Shown one piece after another: positions 30,887 through 43,300 of a stretch of 64,000 nt of DNA (its first letter is position 1; every line of letters starts with the position of its first letter). The notes beneath the pieces are model-generated. The model had not been told where the DNA came from, did no database searches, and was given only the letters and a program-made list of their open reading frames with translations. The position numbers and the translations under genes are program-made. The DNA lies in contig NC_087377.1 of assembly GCF_963675165.1 (NCBI RefSeq), positions 716,501-780,500 on the forward strand, read 5' to 3'. The stretch is from Halichondria panicea (Eukaryota; Porifera; Demospongiae; Suberitida; Halichondriidae).

Positions 30887-31431
30887 CTCATAGTTCCCTG
30901 CTAAATATATACACTCAAATGGGATCTAATGCATGCATAGCGTGATAATAAGACATAATTATGAGTCAGTCATCTTGTAGGATCTCCATCCACTATTCTT
31001 CTGGGGTACATCCTAGCAAACTGGTCAATCACAATGGGGATGTCCAGTCATTCTAGTGTTAGTCATTGCTTCTCAGTATCTCTCAGTGGAGCAAGAGGTG
31101 ACTGGGATAGTGCAGAGGATCTATTATGCATGCAATTAGCATTACATAACAACATTGGAATGGCATACTGATTGTACATGCTCAATTGGGCGTGGTCATG
31201 ACTTGTAATCTTTGTGTCAATGAGATAGAGCTGCACAGTTAGCTAGCTAGCTAGCTACTGAGTGATACGATTAGTTTCATGGTTGTCTGGGAGGACAGGG
31301 GGGTGCTCAAGCCCCCCCATTGTACACACCACTGGTGTTGAGATCTGAGCCCCTCCCCCACATTTATTCAGTCAACCCCCGCCCCCTTCAGTTCATTATC
31401 CTATTATGTGCCTCGAGTTGCCTTTAACGCC
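30887..31431. other. Spacer, nothing coding recognised
   Basis: Contains ACAGGGGGGTGCTCAAGCCC (31294) and the GAGATCTGAGCCCCTCCCCC motif shared with 24700. Confidence 0.4.
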
Positions 31432-31535
31432 AATAGGTGTCAGCTGCAGCAATCCGGCTTCTCTTGGCTACTAAAGAATCTGGGTGGAGCTGCTGCTGGA
31501 CTGAAGCTAGGACGCCTTCTATCCACCTTCAAGGT
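31432..31535. repeat. 97-bp unit, single copy (unit A)
   Basis: The unit runs from GTCAGCTGCAGCAATCC through GGAGCTGCTGCTGGACTGAA to GACGCCTTCTATCCACCTTC. Unit B (49554-50098) has about five tandem copies of it. Here it directly precedes the piggyBac-like pseudogene and ends in an AAG|GTACTC donor-like site. Confidence 0.85.
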
Positions 31536-31690
31536 ACTCATTATATAAAGTAAAAAGCTTATAATTATCATACAGAATTTTTTTTTGATACAGACGCTTG
31601 AATACTACTGTTGTTTTTATACCACCCAACAAACACAAAATATTTATAACATGAACGAACATTTTTTAATAATAATATAGAGCTGCAGGC

Positions 31691-33098
31691 ATGGCCAAGA
31701 GGCCACACTGGACCACGGAGGAGGTTCTACAAGACATCTTGAATGATGAGGAACCTGCAGAGGAGTGGGAAGTGGATATGACAGAGGAGTGGGAAGAGGA
31801 TATGGAAGAGGTAACAGCGGACAGGGATGAGCCAGTCATGCAGGGCAAGAATTTTCTGATTGGGATGAAGGTGGGGTCTAAAACTAAACTGAATACCGAT
31901 ATAATTTATTACAACGTACATGTAGAAATGGATCCCCCGTCAACAGACAGCAATCCTGCACAAGGTAAATATTAATAATTATAAGGTTAACAATTTGTAC
32001 CAGCTATTGATAAATCCTTTCCTAGACGACACAAGTGACGACGACGCAAGAGACGACGACACAAGTGACGACGACGCAAGTGACGACGACACAAGTGGTT
32101 CAAGCAACTCGTCACACGGTTTGTGCAATGTTATGAAGTACAATTACAATCAGTTAGACTACCACACAAAACTAATGTACAGGTAATTATTATTACCCTC
32201 ACATTTATTTAGGCAATGAGCAACCTACCTGGAGGAGTGAATTGCACACCCTCACTATCAAGTCATTTGAGTCAGCAGTAGGACCAACAGTGGACATCTC
32301 AGAGACGCCAGAAGAAGTGTAACTGCTATTTTTTAACAATGGTCTGCAGGGACACATTGTGTGTGAGAGCAACAACTACGCTAGACATATAATGGGAGAG
32401 GAGGCATACCGAACGTGGACTCAACTCACAGTTGAAGAGCTCCGGGCCTTCTTTGGATTCTCCATCCTCATGGGACTCAATCACCTGCCATCAATCAATG
32501 ACTATTGGAGCCGAGACCATCACTACCATGCACTATGCACCCATCGCCGATGTAATCTCAAGGCAGAGATTCCGTGATATCTCCCGGTATCTGCACTTTG
32601 TGGACAACGACCATCTTGTTCCACAAGGTGATCCCTCGTACGATCGGTTAGGGAAGATCCGCCCCCTCATTGAGCACCTGGGTGAGAGGTTGGAAGCTTT
32701 GTACAACCCTACACAGAATGTAGCAGTGGACGAAGCAATGATTAAGTTTCAGGGGCAGTCTTCCCTAAAGCAATATATGCCTATGAAACCGATCAAACGG
32801 GGGATCAAGGTGTGGGTATTGGCAGATAGTGCTAACGGCTATTTCCACAAATTTGACATATACACGGGGAAGCAAAAGAAGAGACAGGTTGGACTTGGTG
32901 AGTATGTTGTCAAAACACTTACCGACGGGCTGAAGAAGAAAAATCACCACGTTTTCTTTGACAACTTTTTTACGAGCCCCAAACTTCTTGAAGATATGGA
33001 GAAGGATGGGTGTGGTGTAGGTTTACCACCAGGGCTGAAGAAACATGGTTTGAAGAAGAGGTACTATTGTGCGTGTGTGTGTATGTGTATGCTTTTGC

Positions 33099-33144
<46 letters not shown>

Positions 33145-33809
33145 GTGTGTGTGACTGTGCTAACTAAAATTATTTATCTCACCTTTGACAGAGGAGAATC
33201 CAAGATATTCCAGAAGGGACCACTGGTGGCGTGTGCATGGCACGACAGCAAGGTGCTCACAGTCCTCTCAACGACGTCGCAACCAGTAGCAACGGGATCC
33301 GTTCTCAGGCGACAGAGAGACGGTTTAAGAATGCCTGTGAGTTGCCCTGATAGCATAATAATCAACAACAAGCACATGGAAGGCGTGGACAGAGGGGACC
33401 AAATACGCGGATATTATTCCTGTCGAACAAGAAGTCGGAAGTTCTACAAGTATATATTTTATTTCCTATTTGATGTTTCTATCATATTTTACACACTAAT
33501 TATACCTCCAAGCCGAATCAAAACGTAAAAGACTTCCGCCTCCAACTGGCCAAGGAGCTGATTGGCACGTGCTATTCAAGGAGACTCCCAGGCCGCTCAA
33601 GTAGAGTCCAGCGCCCTCTTTAGCTCCAACACTTTCCTCTTAAAATGTGCCTGCAACCACCTGCAAAGAGATGTAAACGGGGATGGTGTGCGTTCTGCTG
33701 GAAGGACTCCAACAAGAGGACTGACAGATGTAACGAGTGTGGTGTCTGGCTCTGCCATGGTGGAAACCCAACATCAGACTGTTTCTATTTGTGGCATAAG
33801 AACTTGTAA
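31691..33809 (+). pseudogene. piggyBac-like transposase, copy A (broken)
   Basis: This is a DDE_Tnp_1_7 transposase with an acidic N-terminus and an Asp/Ser tract. The catalytic core has VDEAMIKFQG, then VLADSANGYF and FFDNFFTSP, followed by the GVDRGDQ motif holding the late catalytic Asp, and a C-terminal Cys/His-rich finger (CAFCWKDSNKRTDRCNECG). An intron at 33063-33190 contains a TG microsatellite. Lesions compared with copy B are a 7-base deletion near 31847, a TAA stop at 32320-32322, a frameshift near 32510, a loss of about 26 bases near 33013 and a frameshift near 33488. All DDE residues can still be seen here. No piggyBac-type TTAA ends were located. Confidence 0.92.
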
Positions 33810-34394
33810 ATATTATAATTATTATCTTATTTACTGTTTATGATAATTATTATTTATTAGTACGGCTTCATTATAGTCACATGATGTACGCTAATGATAC
33901 ACACTAATCATTATAATTATTTAAAGCAACAAAGCTACGCGTACATATATACGTACTGCATCGCTCGGTAGATTAATAATACACAGCCTATCACTCACCT
34001 TGTGACACGTACGTTTGGTTGACTGCTCCACCACCTGAGAATCACACGCATCTGTGATCCAGCAATACTCTGTACACACAAGGAAAGATGATGAAGGGTT
34101 CTTAGTACTACAAATTCTAGATACAATGAAAGCACCGCAGGTGCTGATGCCTCGGTGGAGATACCAAAGCTACATAACATAAAGCTACTAATAGCTACTA
34201 ATAGCATAATTATGATAAACAATTTAATTTTGCTGAGTTGGTAATGATCGACCATGATTGTTGTTAAAAACGATTGATGCCCAAAAGTTCAAGTCTAAAG
34301 CTGCATTCAAGTAGCAGAGCCTTGCAGCTCTCTTCTCACTCTTGCAGCTACCAATAGCTAGCGTTCTATAGTGCAGAGCTAACTACTAAGTAGA
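33810..34394. other. Shared spacer of units A and B with exon-like stretch
   Basis: On the minus strand, about 34076-34003 reads YCWITDACDSQVVEQSTKRT between an ACAG acceptor and an AAG|GTGAGT donor. It is identical in unit B (52505-52432). The exon is possible but has no partner exon. The A/B similarity stops near 34206. Confidence 0.35.
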
Positions 34395-34601
34395 GTAGCA
34401 ACACTCGGTAAACAAGTTTGGCTACGTGTTCTTCTGAAAAGGCTGCAATGGCATTCCAAGTAAGCAAAACTAGGCATAACTCGAGAACGAAGCATTATTT
34501 GGCAAATCCACAAATTTAAATCCATGACTAGAAGCCTATAGAAACTCTTAATTGCACTTGATTCATCCTTAAGCAGCTGTAGCAGTCTACACGCACGCAC
34601 G

Positions 34602-34656
<55 letters not shown>

Positions 34657-34690
34657 ACACACAGACACACACACACACAGACACACTACC
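34395..34690. repeat. Dispersed repeat ending in (AC)n, copy 3
   Basis: Same family as 13241-13401 and 13985-14160, with the AGCAGCTGTAGCAGTCTAC end followed by ACGC and AC repeats (34592-34687). Confidence 0.85.
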
Positions 34691-35130
34691 GTATACCTCG
34701 CTTGCGCATGCGCACCGAGGCTATCTGCCATTCAGGCTGTATTATTTTATCAAAGTGTATCATAGGCCCTAAAGAATACTCTAAACATCACTACAGTCAA
34801 CATACAGCTTAGGAAGCTTGGTAGAGCTGGGCCACTGCAAGTGTTTCTTCGTTCACAGTCACACACGAAATCACATTTGTATATAAGCCACACCTAGTAC
34901 ATACAGTACCTGCACACAAAAAAAGGTGAAGCAAAGCTTCTTAGGAGTTTAAACTCTACAGCTATGTGCTATATACCAAGCACACTTAGTATTAGACTGT
35001 ATGAAGCTTCTAGAGAATCGAAAAAGCCAAGTAACAAAGTGGAATTATACGCAACTACTACTTACCACTTGACAGAAGCAGATCACAGCCAAATTTTTGA
35101 GATAGTAAGCGATTCGGGCATCATCTTGTA
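34691..35130. other. Spacer specific to unit A
   Basis: The part of unit A that has no match in unit B, where Ig and kinase exons sit instead. Nothing coding is recognised. A CGCATGCGCACCGAGGC motif at 34705 also occurs at 9188 and 14274. Confidence 0.4.
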
Positions 35131-35175
35131 GATCTGACCACAAAGACGACATGCAGCAAAGCCACCTAGTGTGTG
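35131..35175 (-). pseudogene. Truncated NAK kinase N-lobe exon (unit A)
   Basis: The minus strand reads VALLHVVFVVRS and then leaves the kinase sequence. The equivalent unit B exon (53310-53558) continues into the full N-lobe. The A/B homology break therefore cuts this exon. Confidence 0.6.
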
Positions 35176-35298
35176 TGTGTGTGTGGGGTGAGGGGGTGAG
35201 GGAGTGTGTGAGGGAGTGTAGGTACTGTACAGTGGATTGCGCTTGCAACAGAATTTCAAAATATGAAGATTATCGTTAATTTATGTGTGTGGGGGATG

Positions 35299-35329
<31 letters not shown>

Positions 35330-35391
35330 GGATGGTGTGTGTGTGTGTGTGTGTGTGTGTGGGGGGGGGTGGTGTGTGTGTGTGTGGGGGG

Positions 35392-35424
<33 letters not shown>

Positions 35425-35439
35425 GGGGGGGGTGGTGTG

Positions 35440-35470
<31 letters not shown>

Positions 35471-35527
35471 TGTGTGTGGGGGATGGTGTGTGTGTGTGTG
35501 TGTGGGGGGGGGGGTGGTGTGTGAGGA
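35176..35527. repeat. (GT)n microsatellite with GGGGG interruptions
   Basis: GT tracts at about 35170-35190 and 35283-35527, the latter with repeated TGGGGGATGG or TGGGGGGG blocks. Unit B has a shorter version at 53562-53770. Confidence 0.95.
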
Positions 35528-35785
35528 TAATGGCTGACAATACTTATATAGGACGGTTAGTACATTTTGCAAAAGAGCCGACTTGGCGTTTATTAATTTG
35601 GCATCTCAGGCGTGTTTACTACAACAATGAGGTTGTATCCTAAACAGGTTATGAGAAGTCTCACCCAGGTAAGGCTATATGCAAGGCCAGGTCTAATCCC
35701 CCAGTCAGTGTGAAGACAACACTTCAAGAGTCAAATTAGAGTCAAATTCCCCGTACCTCCCGTGGGGGGGGGGGCAACACATTGA
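35528..35785. repeat. Unit A segment, paired with 53775-54020
   Basis: Almost identical to unit B through GCCGACTTGGCGTTTATTAA and CTCCCGTGGGGGGGGG. No coding evidence. Confidence 0.7.
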
Positions 35786-36170
35786 GAGGCATTATCACCT
35801 GATCATGATTATACAGTATAGGTAGTTGTCACCTGAGCTGAAACGGTACTAGACACTGGAGTGACACCAGAGTCACACAATTCGTTGAGGTGTCCCTGTA
35901 CCGAGGGGATAGCAAACACAGGGGTCAAAGTACACAGAATTGTAGGAGAGTTTGTAGCCATTCAGCTTGTTGAGATTCAGTAGCAGTAAGCTGTGCAAAT
36001 TAATGATAGGCTTTCCAATACCTAAAGAATTGCATGGACAATCTCAACTATACATAAAAGTCCTACTGAAAATTAATAAGTCATCAATTATTATTGTCTA
36101 GTAATAAGGTAGCGCTCACCTTTCCCCTGAGTTAGAGTGTTGGTCCATTGTGTCCAGTGCACCGTGCTAG
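35786..36170 (-). pseudogene. Broken copy of the 19.3-kb small frame (unit A)
   Basis: Matches 19312-19668, including the MDQHS start and the AAAG|GTGAGC donor. A missing A in the GCTGAATGGC stretch (GCTGAAATGGC in unit 0) and other indels break the frame. Confidence 0.6.
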
Positions 36171-36278
36171 CTAGTAGGACCACTCCAATGGATGTGCTCT
36201 CAGAGTATTGGAGTGAATGCACCACATGGGCCAGAGGGTAAGGATAGTCAAACCATTAGACAAAATATGTTTCATTTT

Positions 36279-36447
36279 GTAGATTTGCCAGACACGCTCA
36301 CACACAAGATGGAGACGCCGGCTGGTGAGGAAAAGCGTTCACTTGTCCTTCCCTCTATGAGCTTCCATAAGGCTGGATATCTGGTGAATACTCCTCCAAA
36401 AGACCAGCAGCAATGGATCACAAGGCAAAGAGCATCGCAGCGAGTAC
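36279..36447 (+). CDS. Exon-like frame, unit A
   Basis: From a TTTTGTAG acceptor, the frame reads KMETPAGEEKRSLVLPSMSF, then HKAGYLVNTPPKDQQQW and ITRQRASQRVQ, ending at an A|GTGAGT donor. Unit B (54459-54628) has the same exon with mostly conservative changes and one codon-sized loss. Both splice sites are kept. The family is not recognised and no partner exons were found. Confidence 0.35.
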
Positions 36448-36599
36448 AAGTGAGTGGCTATTCATGATCAAAAGTGGATCACCTAGTATAGTGTATAGGC
36501 TGCTTTAGATGACTGGCATTCAATATCTGCTAATAGATATCATTACTAGTGATCAAACTATACAGCCTCTGTGACAAATGCATCCATTGCTACACATTT

Positions 36600-37394
36600 G
36601 TTGACCCGTTACTTCATTGCGTACAGTGATGGAGAGAACGAGAGGGGCGGAGTCAGTGACAAGTTGCTATGACAACATATGATGGAGGAGTTACAAGGTG
36701 ACACTGTGGAGTTTGTGTACAACCCATTGGACGTCTTGGACTCCAGATAAAGGAACACAATTAAGAAATAGTGAGTACTGCCGCGTGCAGAGTGTGACTC
36801 TTTCCCCCACCAGAACTGTGATCTGAGCATGTCATGTGATAGGCCTTGTCTAGAGCTACAGAATGCATCTCTTAGTTTTGATATTGATTGCTTTTTAGTG
36901 AAGTTATGACCTCCTGAAAGTTGCTTAAATTATACATTTTATGGGGAAAGCGTTGTGTTAAATCAGGCCTAAGTTTGAGAGCCCTATAACTTGTGTCAGT
37001 CTCCAAGATAATGTGTGTATTTAGTAGTGCTACAAGACTGTACATACACTATCAATTATTGCAGCTCAAGTTGATTTGATTAAATAAAAATGTTTAAGAT
37101 AATAATTGTTATGGTGGAATTATCTACTAGTGAGTGAGTGGTCTGATTGTTCTCTCACTTGTTAGATTCGTGAGGGTCAGTTGTTCACTCTGTTGGATGC
37201 TGATGATGATCCACCCATTGGACGTCAGAGAAAATACTAAGAAACAGTGAGTACTGCCGCGTGCAGAGTGTGACTCTTTCCCTGACCAAACTTTGATCTC
37301 TCTTTCCCTGACCAAACTTTGATCTGAGCATATTCATGTGATAGGCCTTATCTAACAGTGCTTGGAATAGTTATTCGCTGTACTCCCCCCTAAT
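36600..37394. repeat. Satellite left-flank module, unit A (two related halves)
   Basis: Two related blocks, 36600-36845 and 37075-37350, share ACCCATTGGACGTC, GTGAGTACTGCCGCGTGCAG and TGTGATAGGCCTT. The second half is the copy of 21955-22288 and runs into array 2. Confidence 0.88.
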
Positions 37395-40300
37395 GTTTAC
37401 GTTCCCGTGGGTGGGTTCAATTCACTAGCAATAGTTTTGCGTTCCCGTGAGTGGGTTCAATTCACTAGCAATAGTTTTGCGTTCCCGTGGGTGGGTTCAA
37501 TTCACTAGCAATAGTTTTGCGTTCCCGTGGGTGGGTTCAATTCACTAGCAATAGTTTTGCGTTCCCGTGAGTGGGTTCAATTCACTAGCAATAGTTTGCG
37601 TTCCCGTGAGTGGGTTCAATTCACTAGCAATAGTTTTGCGTTCCCGTGAGTGGTCACTAGCAATAGTTTTGCGTTCCCGTGAGTGGGTTCAATTAATTCA
37701 CTAGCAATAGTTTTACGTTCCCGTGAGTGGGTTCAATTCACTAGCAATAGTTTTAAGTTGCCGTGAGTGCATGGGTTCACTTCACTAGCAATAGTTTTAC
37801 GTTCCCGTGAGTGGGTTCAATTCACTAGCAATAGTTTTACGTTCCCTTGAGTGGGTTTAATTCACTAGCAATAGTTTTGCGTTCCCTGAGTGGGTTCAAT
37901 TCACTAGCAATAGTTTTGCGTTCCCGTGAGTGGGTTCAATTCACTAGCAATAGTTTTGCGTTCCCGTGAGTGGGTTCAATTCACTAGCAATAGTTTTACG
38001 TTCCCGTGAGTGGGTTCAATTCTCTAGCAATAGTTTTACTTTCCCGTGAGTGGGTTCAATTCACTAGCAATAGTTTTACGTTCCCGTGAGTGGGTTCAAT
38101 TCACTAGCAATAGTTTTACGTTCCCGTGAGTGGGTTCAATTCACTAGCAATAGTTTTACGTTCCCGTGAGTGGGTTCAATTCACTAGCAATAGTTTTACG
38201 TTCCCGTGAGTGGGTTCAATTCACTAGCAATAGTTTTGCGTTCTTGTGAGTGGGTTCAATTCACTAGCAATAGTTTTGCGTTCCCGTGAGTGGGTTCAAT
38301 TCACTAGCAATAGTTTTACGTTCCCGTGAGTGGGTTCAATTCACTAGCAATAGTTTTAAGTTGCCGTGAGTGGGTTCAATTCACTAGCAATAGTTTTAAG
38401 TTGCCGTGAGTGCATGGGTTCATTTCACTAGCAATAGTTTTACGTTCCCGTGAGTGGGTTCAATTCACTAGCAATAGTTTTACGTTCCCTTGAGTGGGTT
38501 CAATTCACTAGCAATAGTTTTGCTTTCCCGTGAGTGGGTTCAATTCACTAGCAATAGTTTTGCGTTCCCGTGAGTGGGTTCAATTCACTAGCAATAGTTT
38601 TGCGTTCCCGTGAGTGGGTTCAATTCACTAGCAATAGTTTTACGTTCCCGTGAGTGGGTTCAATTCACTAGCAATAGTTTTACTTTCCTGTGAGTGGGTT
38701 CAATTCACTAGCAATAGTTTTACGTTCCCGTGAGTGGGTTCAATTCACTAGCAATAGTTTTGCGTTCTTGTGAGTGGGTTCAATTCACTAGCAATAGTTT
38801 TACGTTCCCGTGAGTGGGTTCAATTCACTAGCAATAGTTTTACGTTCCCTTGAGTGGGTTCAATTCACTAGCAATAGTTTTACGTTCCCGTGAGTGGGTT
38901 CAATTCACTAGTAATAGTTTTAAGTTGCCGTGAGTTGGTTCAATTCACTAGCAATAGTTTTAAGTTGCCGTGAGTGCATGGGTTCACTTCACCAGCAATA
39001 GTTTTACTTTCCCGTGAGTGGGTTCAATTCACTAGCAATAGTTTTACGTTCCCGTGAGTGGGTTCAATTCACTAGCAATAGTTTTACTTTCCTGTGAGTG
39101 GGTTCAATTCACTAGCAATAGTTTTACGTTCCCGTGAGTGGGTTCAATTCACTAGCAATAGTTTTGCGTTCTTGTGAGTGGGTTCAATTCACTAGCAATA
39201 GTTTTACGTTCCCGTGAGTGGGTTCAATTCACTAGCAATAGTTTTACGTTCCCTTGAGTGGGTTCAATTCACTAGCAATAGTTTTGCGTTCCCGTGAGTG
39301 GGTTGAATTCACTAGCAATAGTTTTGCGTTCCCGTGAGTGGGTTCAATTCACTAGCAATAGTTTTAAGTTGCCGTGAGTGGGTTCAATTCACTAGCAATA
39401 GTTTTACGTTCCCATGAGTGGGTTCAATTCACTAGCAATAGTTTTGCGTTCCCGTGAGTGGGTTCAATTCACTAGCAATAGTTTTGCGTTCCCGTGAGTG
39501 GGTTCAATTCACTAGCAATAGTTTTGCGTTCCCGTGAGTGGGTTCAATTCACTAGCAATAGTTTTACTTTCCCTTGAGTGGGTTCAATTCACTAGCAATA
39601 GTTTTACGTTCCCGTGAGTGGGTTCAATTCACTAGCAATAGTTTTACTTTCCCTTGAGTGGGTTCAATTCACTAGCAATAGTTTTAAGTTGCCGTGAGTG
39701 CATGGGTTCACTTCACTAGCAATAGTTTTACGTTCCCGTGAGTGGGTTCAATTCACTAGCAATAGTTTTACTTTCCCTTGAGTGGGTTCAATTCACTAGC
39801 AATAGTTTTACGTTCCCGTGAGTGGGTTCAATTCACTAGCAATAGTTTTACTTTCCCTTGAGTGGGTTCAATTTACTAGCAATAGTTTTAAGTTGCCGTG
39901 AGTGCATGGGTTCACTTCACTAGCAATAGTTTTACGTTCCCGTCAGTGGGTTCAATTCACTAGCAATAGTTTTACATTCCCTTGAGTGGGTTCAATTCAC
40001 TAGCAATAGTTTTGCGTTCCCGTGAGTGGGTTCAATTCACTAGCAATAGTTTTGCGTTCCCGTGAGTGGGTTCAATTCACTAGCAATAGTTTTACGTTCC
40101 CGTGAGTGGGTTCAATTCACTAGCAATAGTTTTAAGTTGCCGTGAGTGGGTTCAATTCACTAGCAATAGTTTTACGTTCCCATGAGTGGGTTCAATTCAC
40201 TAGCAATAGTTTTGCGTTCCCGTGAGTGGGTTCAATTCACTAGCAATAGTTTTACTTTCCCTTGAGTGGGTTCAATTCACTAGCAATAGTTTTAAGTTGC

Positions 40301-43300
40301 CGTGAGTGCATGGGTTCACTTCACTAGCAATAGTTTTACGTTCCCGTGAGTGGGTTCAATTCACTAGCAATAGTTTTACGTTCCCTTGAGTGGGTTCAAT
40401 TCACTAGCAATAGTTTTACGTTCCCGTGAGTGGGTTCAATTCACTAGTAATAGTTTTAAGTTGCCGTGAGTGGGTTCAATTCACTAGCAATAGTTTTAAG
40501 TTGCCGTGAGTGCATGGGTTCACTTCACCAGCAATAGTTTTACTTTCCCGTGAGTGGGTTCAATTCACTAGCAATAGTTTTATTTCCCGTGAGTGGGTTC
40601 AATTCACTAGCAATAGTTTTACTTTCCTGTGAGTGGGTTCAATTCACTAGCAATAGTTTTACGTTCCCGTGAGTGGGTTCAATTCACTAGCAATAGTTTT
40701 GCGTTCTTGTGAGTGGGTTCAATTCACTAGCAATAGTTTTACGTTCCCGTGAGTGGGTTCAATTCACTAGCAATAGTTTTACGTTCCCTTGAGTGGGTTC
40801 AATTCACTAGCAATAGTTTTGCGTTCCCGTGAGTGGGTTGAATTCACTAGCAATAGTTTTGCGTTCCCGTGAGTGGGTTCAATTCACTAGCAATAGTTTT
40901 ACGTTCCCTTGAGTGGGTTCAATTCACTAGCAATAGTTTTAAGTTGCCGTGAGTGGGTTCAATTCACTAGCAATAGTTTTACGTTCCCATGAGTGGGTTC
41001 AATTCACTAGCAATAGTTTTAAGTTGCCGTGAGTGGGTTCAATTCACTAGCAATAGTTTTACGTTCCCATGAGTGGGTTCAATTCACTAGCAATAGTTTT
41101 AAGTTGCCGTGAGTGCATGGGTTCACTTCACCAGCAATAGTTTTACTTTCCCGTGAGTGGGTTCAATTCACTAGCAATAGTTTTACGTTCCCGTGAGTGG
41201 GTTCAATTCACTAGCAATAGTTTTACTTTCCTGTGAGTGGGTTCAATTCACTAGCAATAGTTTTACGTTCCCGTGAGTGGGTTCAATTCACTAGCAATAG
41301 TTTTGCGTTCTTGTGAGTGGGTTCAATTCACTAGCAATAGTTTTACGTTCCCGTGAGTGGGTTCAATTCACTAGCAATAGTTTTACGTTCCCTTGAGTGG
41401 GTTCAATTCACTAGCAATAGTTTTGCGTTCCCGTGAGTGGGTTGAATTCACTAGCAATAGTTTTGCGTTCCCGTGAGTGGGTTCAATTCACTAGCAATAG
41501 TTTTACGTTCCCTTGAGTGGGTTCAATTCACTAGCAATAGTTTTAAGTTGCCGTGAGTGGGTTCAATTCACTAGCAATAGTTTTACGTTCCCATGAGTGG
41601 GTTCAATTCACTAGCAATAGTTTTACGTTCCCGTGAGTGGGTTCAATTCACTAGCAATAGTTTTACGTTCCCTTGAGTGGGTTCAATTCACTAGCAATAG
41701 TTTTAAGTTGCCGTGAGTGGGTTCAATTCACTAGCAATAGTTTTACGTTCCCATGAGTGGGTTCAATTCACTAGCAATAGTTTTGCGTTCCCGTGAGTGG
41801 GTTCAATTCACTAGCAATAGTTTTACGTTCCCGTGAGTGGGTTCAATTCACTAGCAATAGTTTTACTTTCCCGTGAGTGGGTTCAATTCACTAGCAATAG
41901 TTTTGCGTTCTTGTGAGTGGGTTCAATTCACTAGCAATAGTTTTACGTTCCCGTGAGTGGGTTGAATTCACTAGCAATAGTTTTGCGTTCCCGTGAGTGG
42001 GTTCAATTCACTAGCAATAGTTTTAAGTTGCCGTGAGTGGGTTCAATTCACTAGCAATAGTTTTACGTTCCCATGAGTGGGTTCAATTCACTAGCAATAG
42101 TTTTGCGTTCCCGTGAGTGGGTTCAATTCACTAGCAATAGTTTTGCGTTCCCGTGAGTGGGTTCAATTCACTAGCAATAGTTTTACGTTCCCGTGAGTGG
42201 GTTCAATTCACTAGCAATAGTTTTACTTTCCCTTGAGTGGGTTCAATTCACTAGCAATAGTTTTAAGTTGCCGTGAGTGCATGGGTTCAATTCACTAGCA
42301 ATAGTTTTACGTTCCCGTGAGTGGGTTCAATTCACTAGCAATAGTTTTACTTTCCCTTGAGTGGGTTCAATTCACTAGCAATAGTTTTACGTTCCCGTGA
42401 GTGGGTTCAATTCACTAGCAATAGTTTTACTTTCCCTTGAGTGGGTTCAATTTACTAGCAATAGTTTTAAGTTGCCGTGAGTGCATGGGTTCACTTCACT
42501 AGCAATAGTTTTACGTTCCCGTCAGTGGGTTCAATTCACTAGCAATAGTTTTACGTTCCCTTGAGTGGGTTCAATTCACTAGCAATAGTTTTGCGTTCCC
42601 GTGAGTGGGTTCAATTCACTAGCAATAGTTTTGCGTTCCCGTGAGTGGGTTCAATTCACTAGCAATAGTTTTGCGTTCCCGTGAGTGGGTTCAATTCACT
42701 AGCAATAGTTTTACGTTCCCGTGAGTGGGTTCAATTCACTAGCAATAGTTTTAAGTTGCCGTGAGTGGGTTCAATTCACTAGCAATAGTTTTTCGTTCCC
42801 ATGAGTGGGTTCAATTCACTAGCAATAGTTTTGCGTTCCCGTGAGTGGGTTCAATTCACTAGCAATAGTTTTACTTTCCCTTGAGTGGGTTCAATTCACT
42901 AGCAATAGTTTTAAGTTGCCGTGAGTGCATGGGTTCACTTCACTAGCAATAGTTTTACGTTCCCGTGAGTGGGTTCAATTCACTAGCAATAGTTTTACGT
43001 TCCCTTGAGTGGGTTCAATTCACTAGCAATAGTTTTACGTTCCCGTGAGTGGGTTCAATTCACTAGTAATAGTTTTAAGTTGCCGTGAGTGGGTTCAATT
43101 CACTAGCAATAGTTTTAAGTTGCCGTGAGTGCATGGGTTCACTTCACCAGCAATAGTTTTACTTTCCCGTGAGTGGGTTCAATTCACTAGCAATAGTTTT
43201 ACGTTCCCGTGAGTGGGTTCAATTCACTAGCAATAGTTTTACTTTCCTGTGAGTGGGTTCAATTCACTAGCAATAGTTTTACGTTCCCGTGAGTGGGTTC

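Noticed and set aside
32995-33160. Cys-Val-rich insertion within the transposase frame
   Set aside because: It is the TG-repeat intron read through; the AG|GTACTA donor and TTTGACAG acceptor restore the transposase frame.
31691-33809. Active piggyBac element
   Set aside because: Stop codon and several frame breaks in copy A, different breaks and an Asp-to-Asn change in copy B, and no TTAA-flanked ends located.
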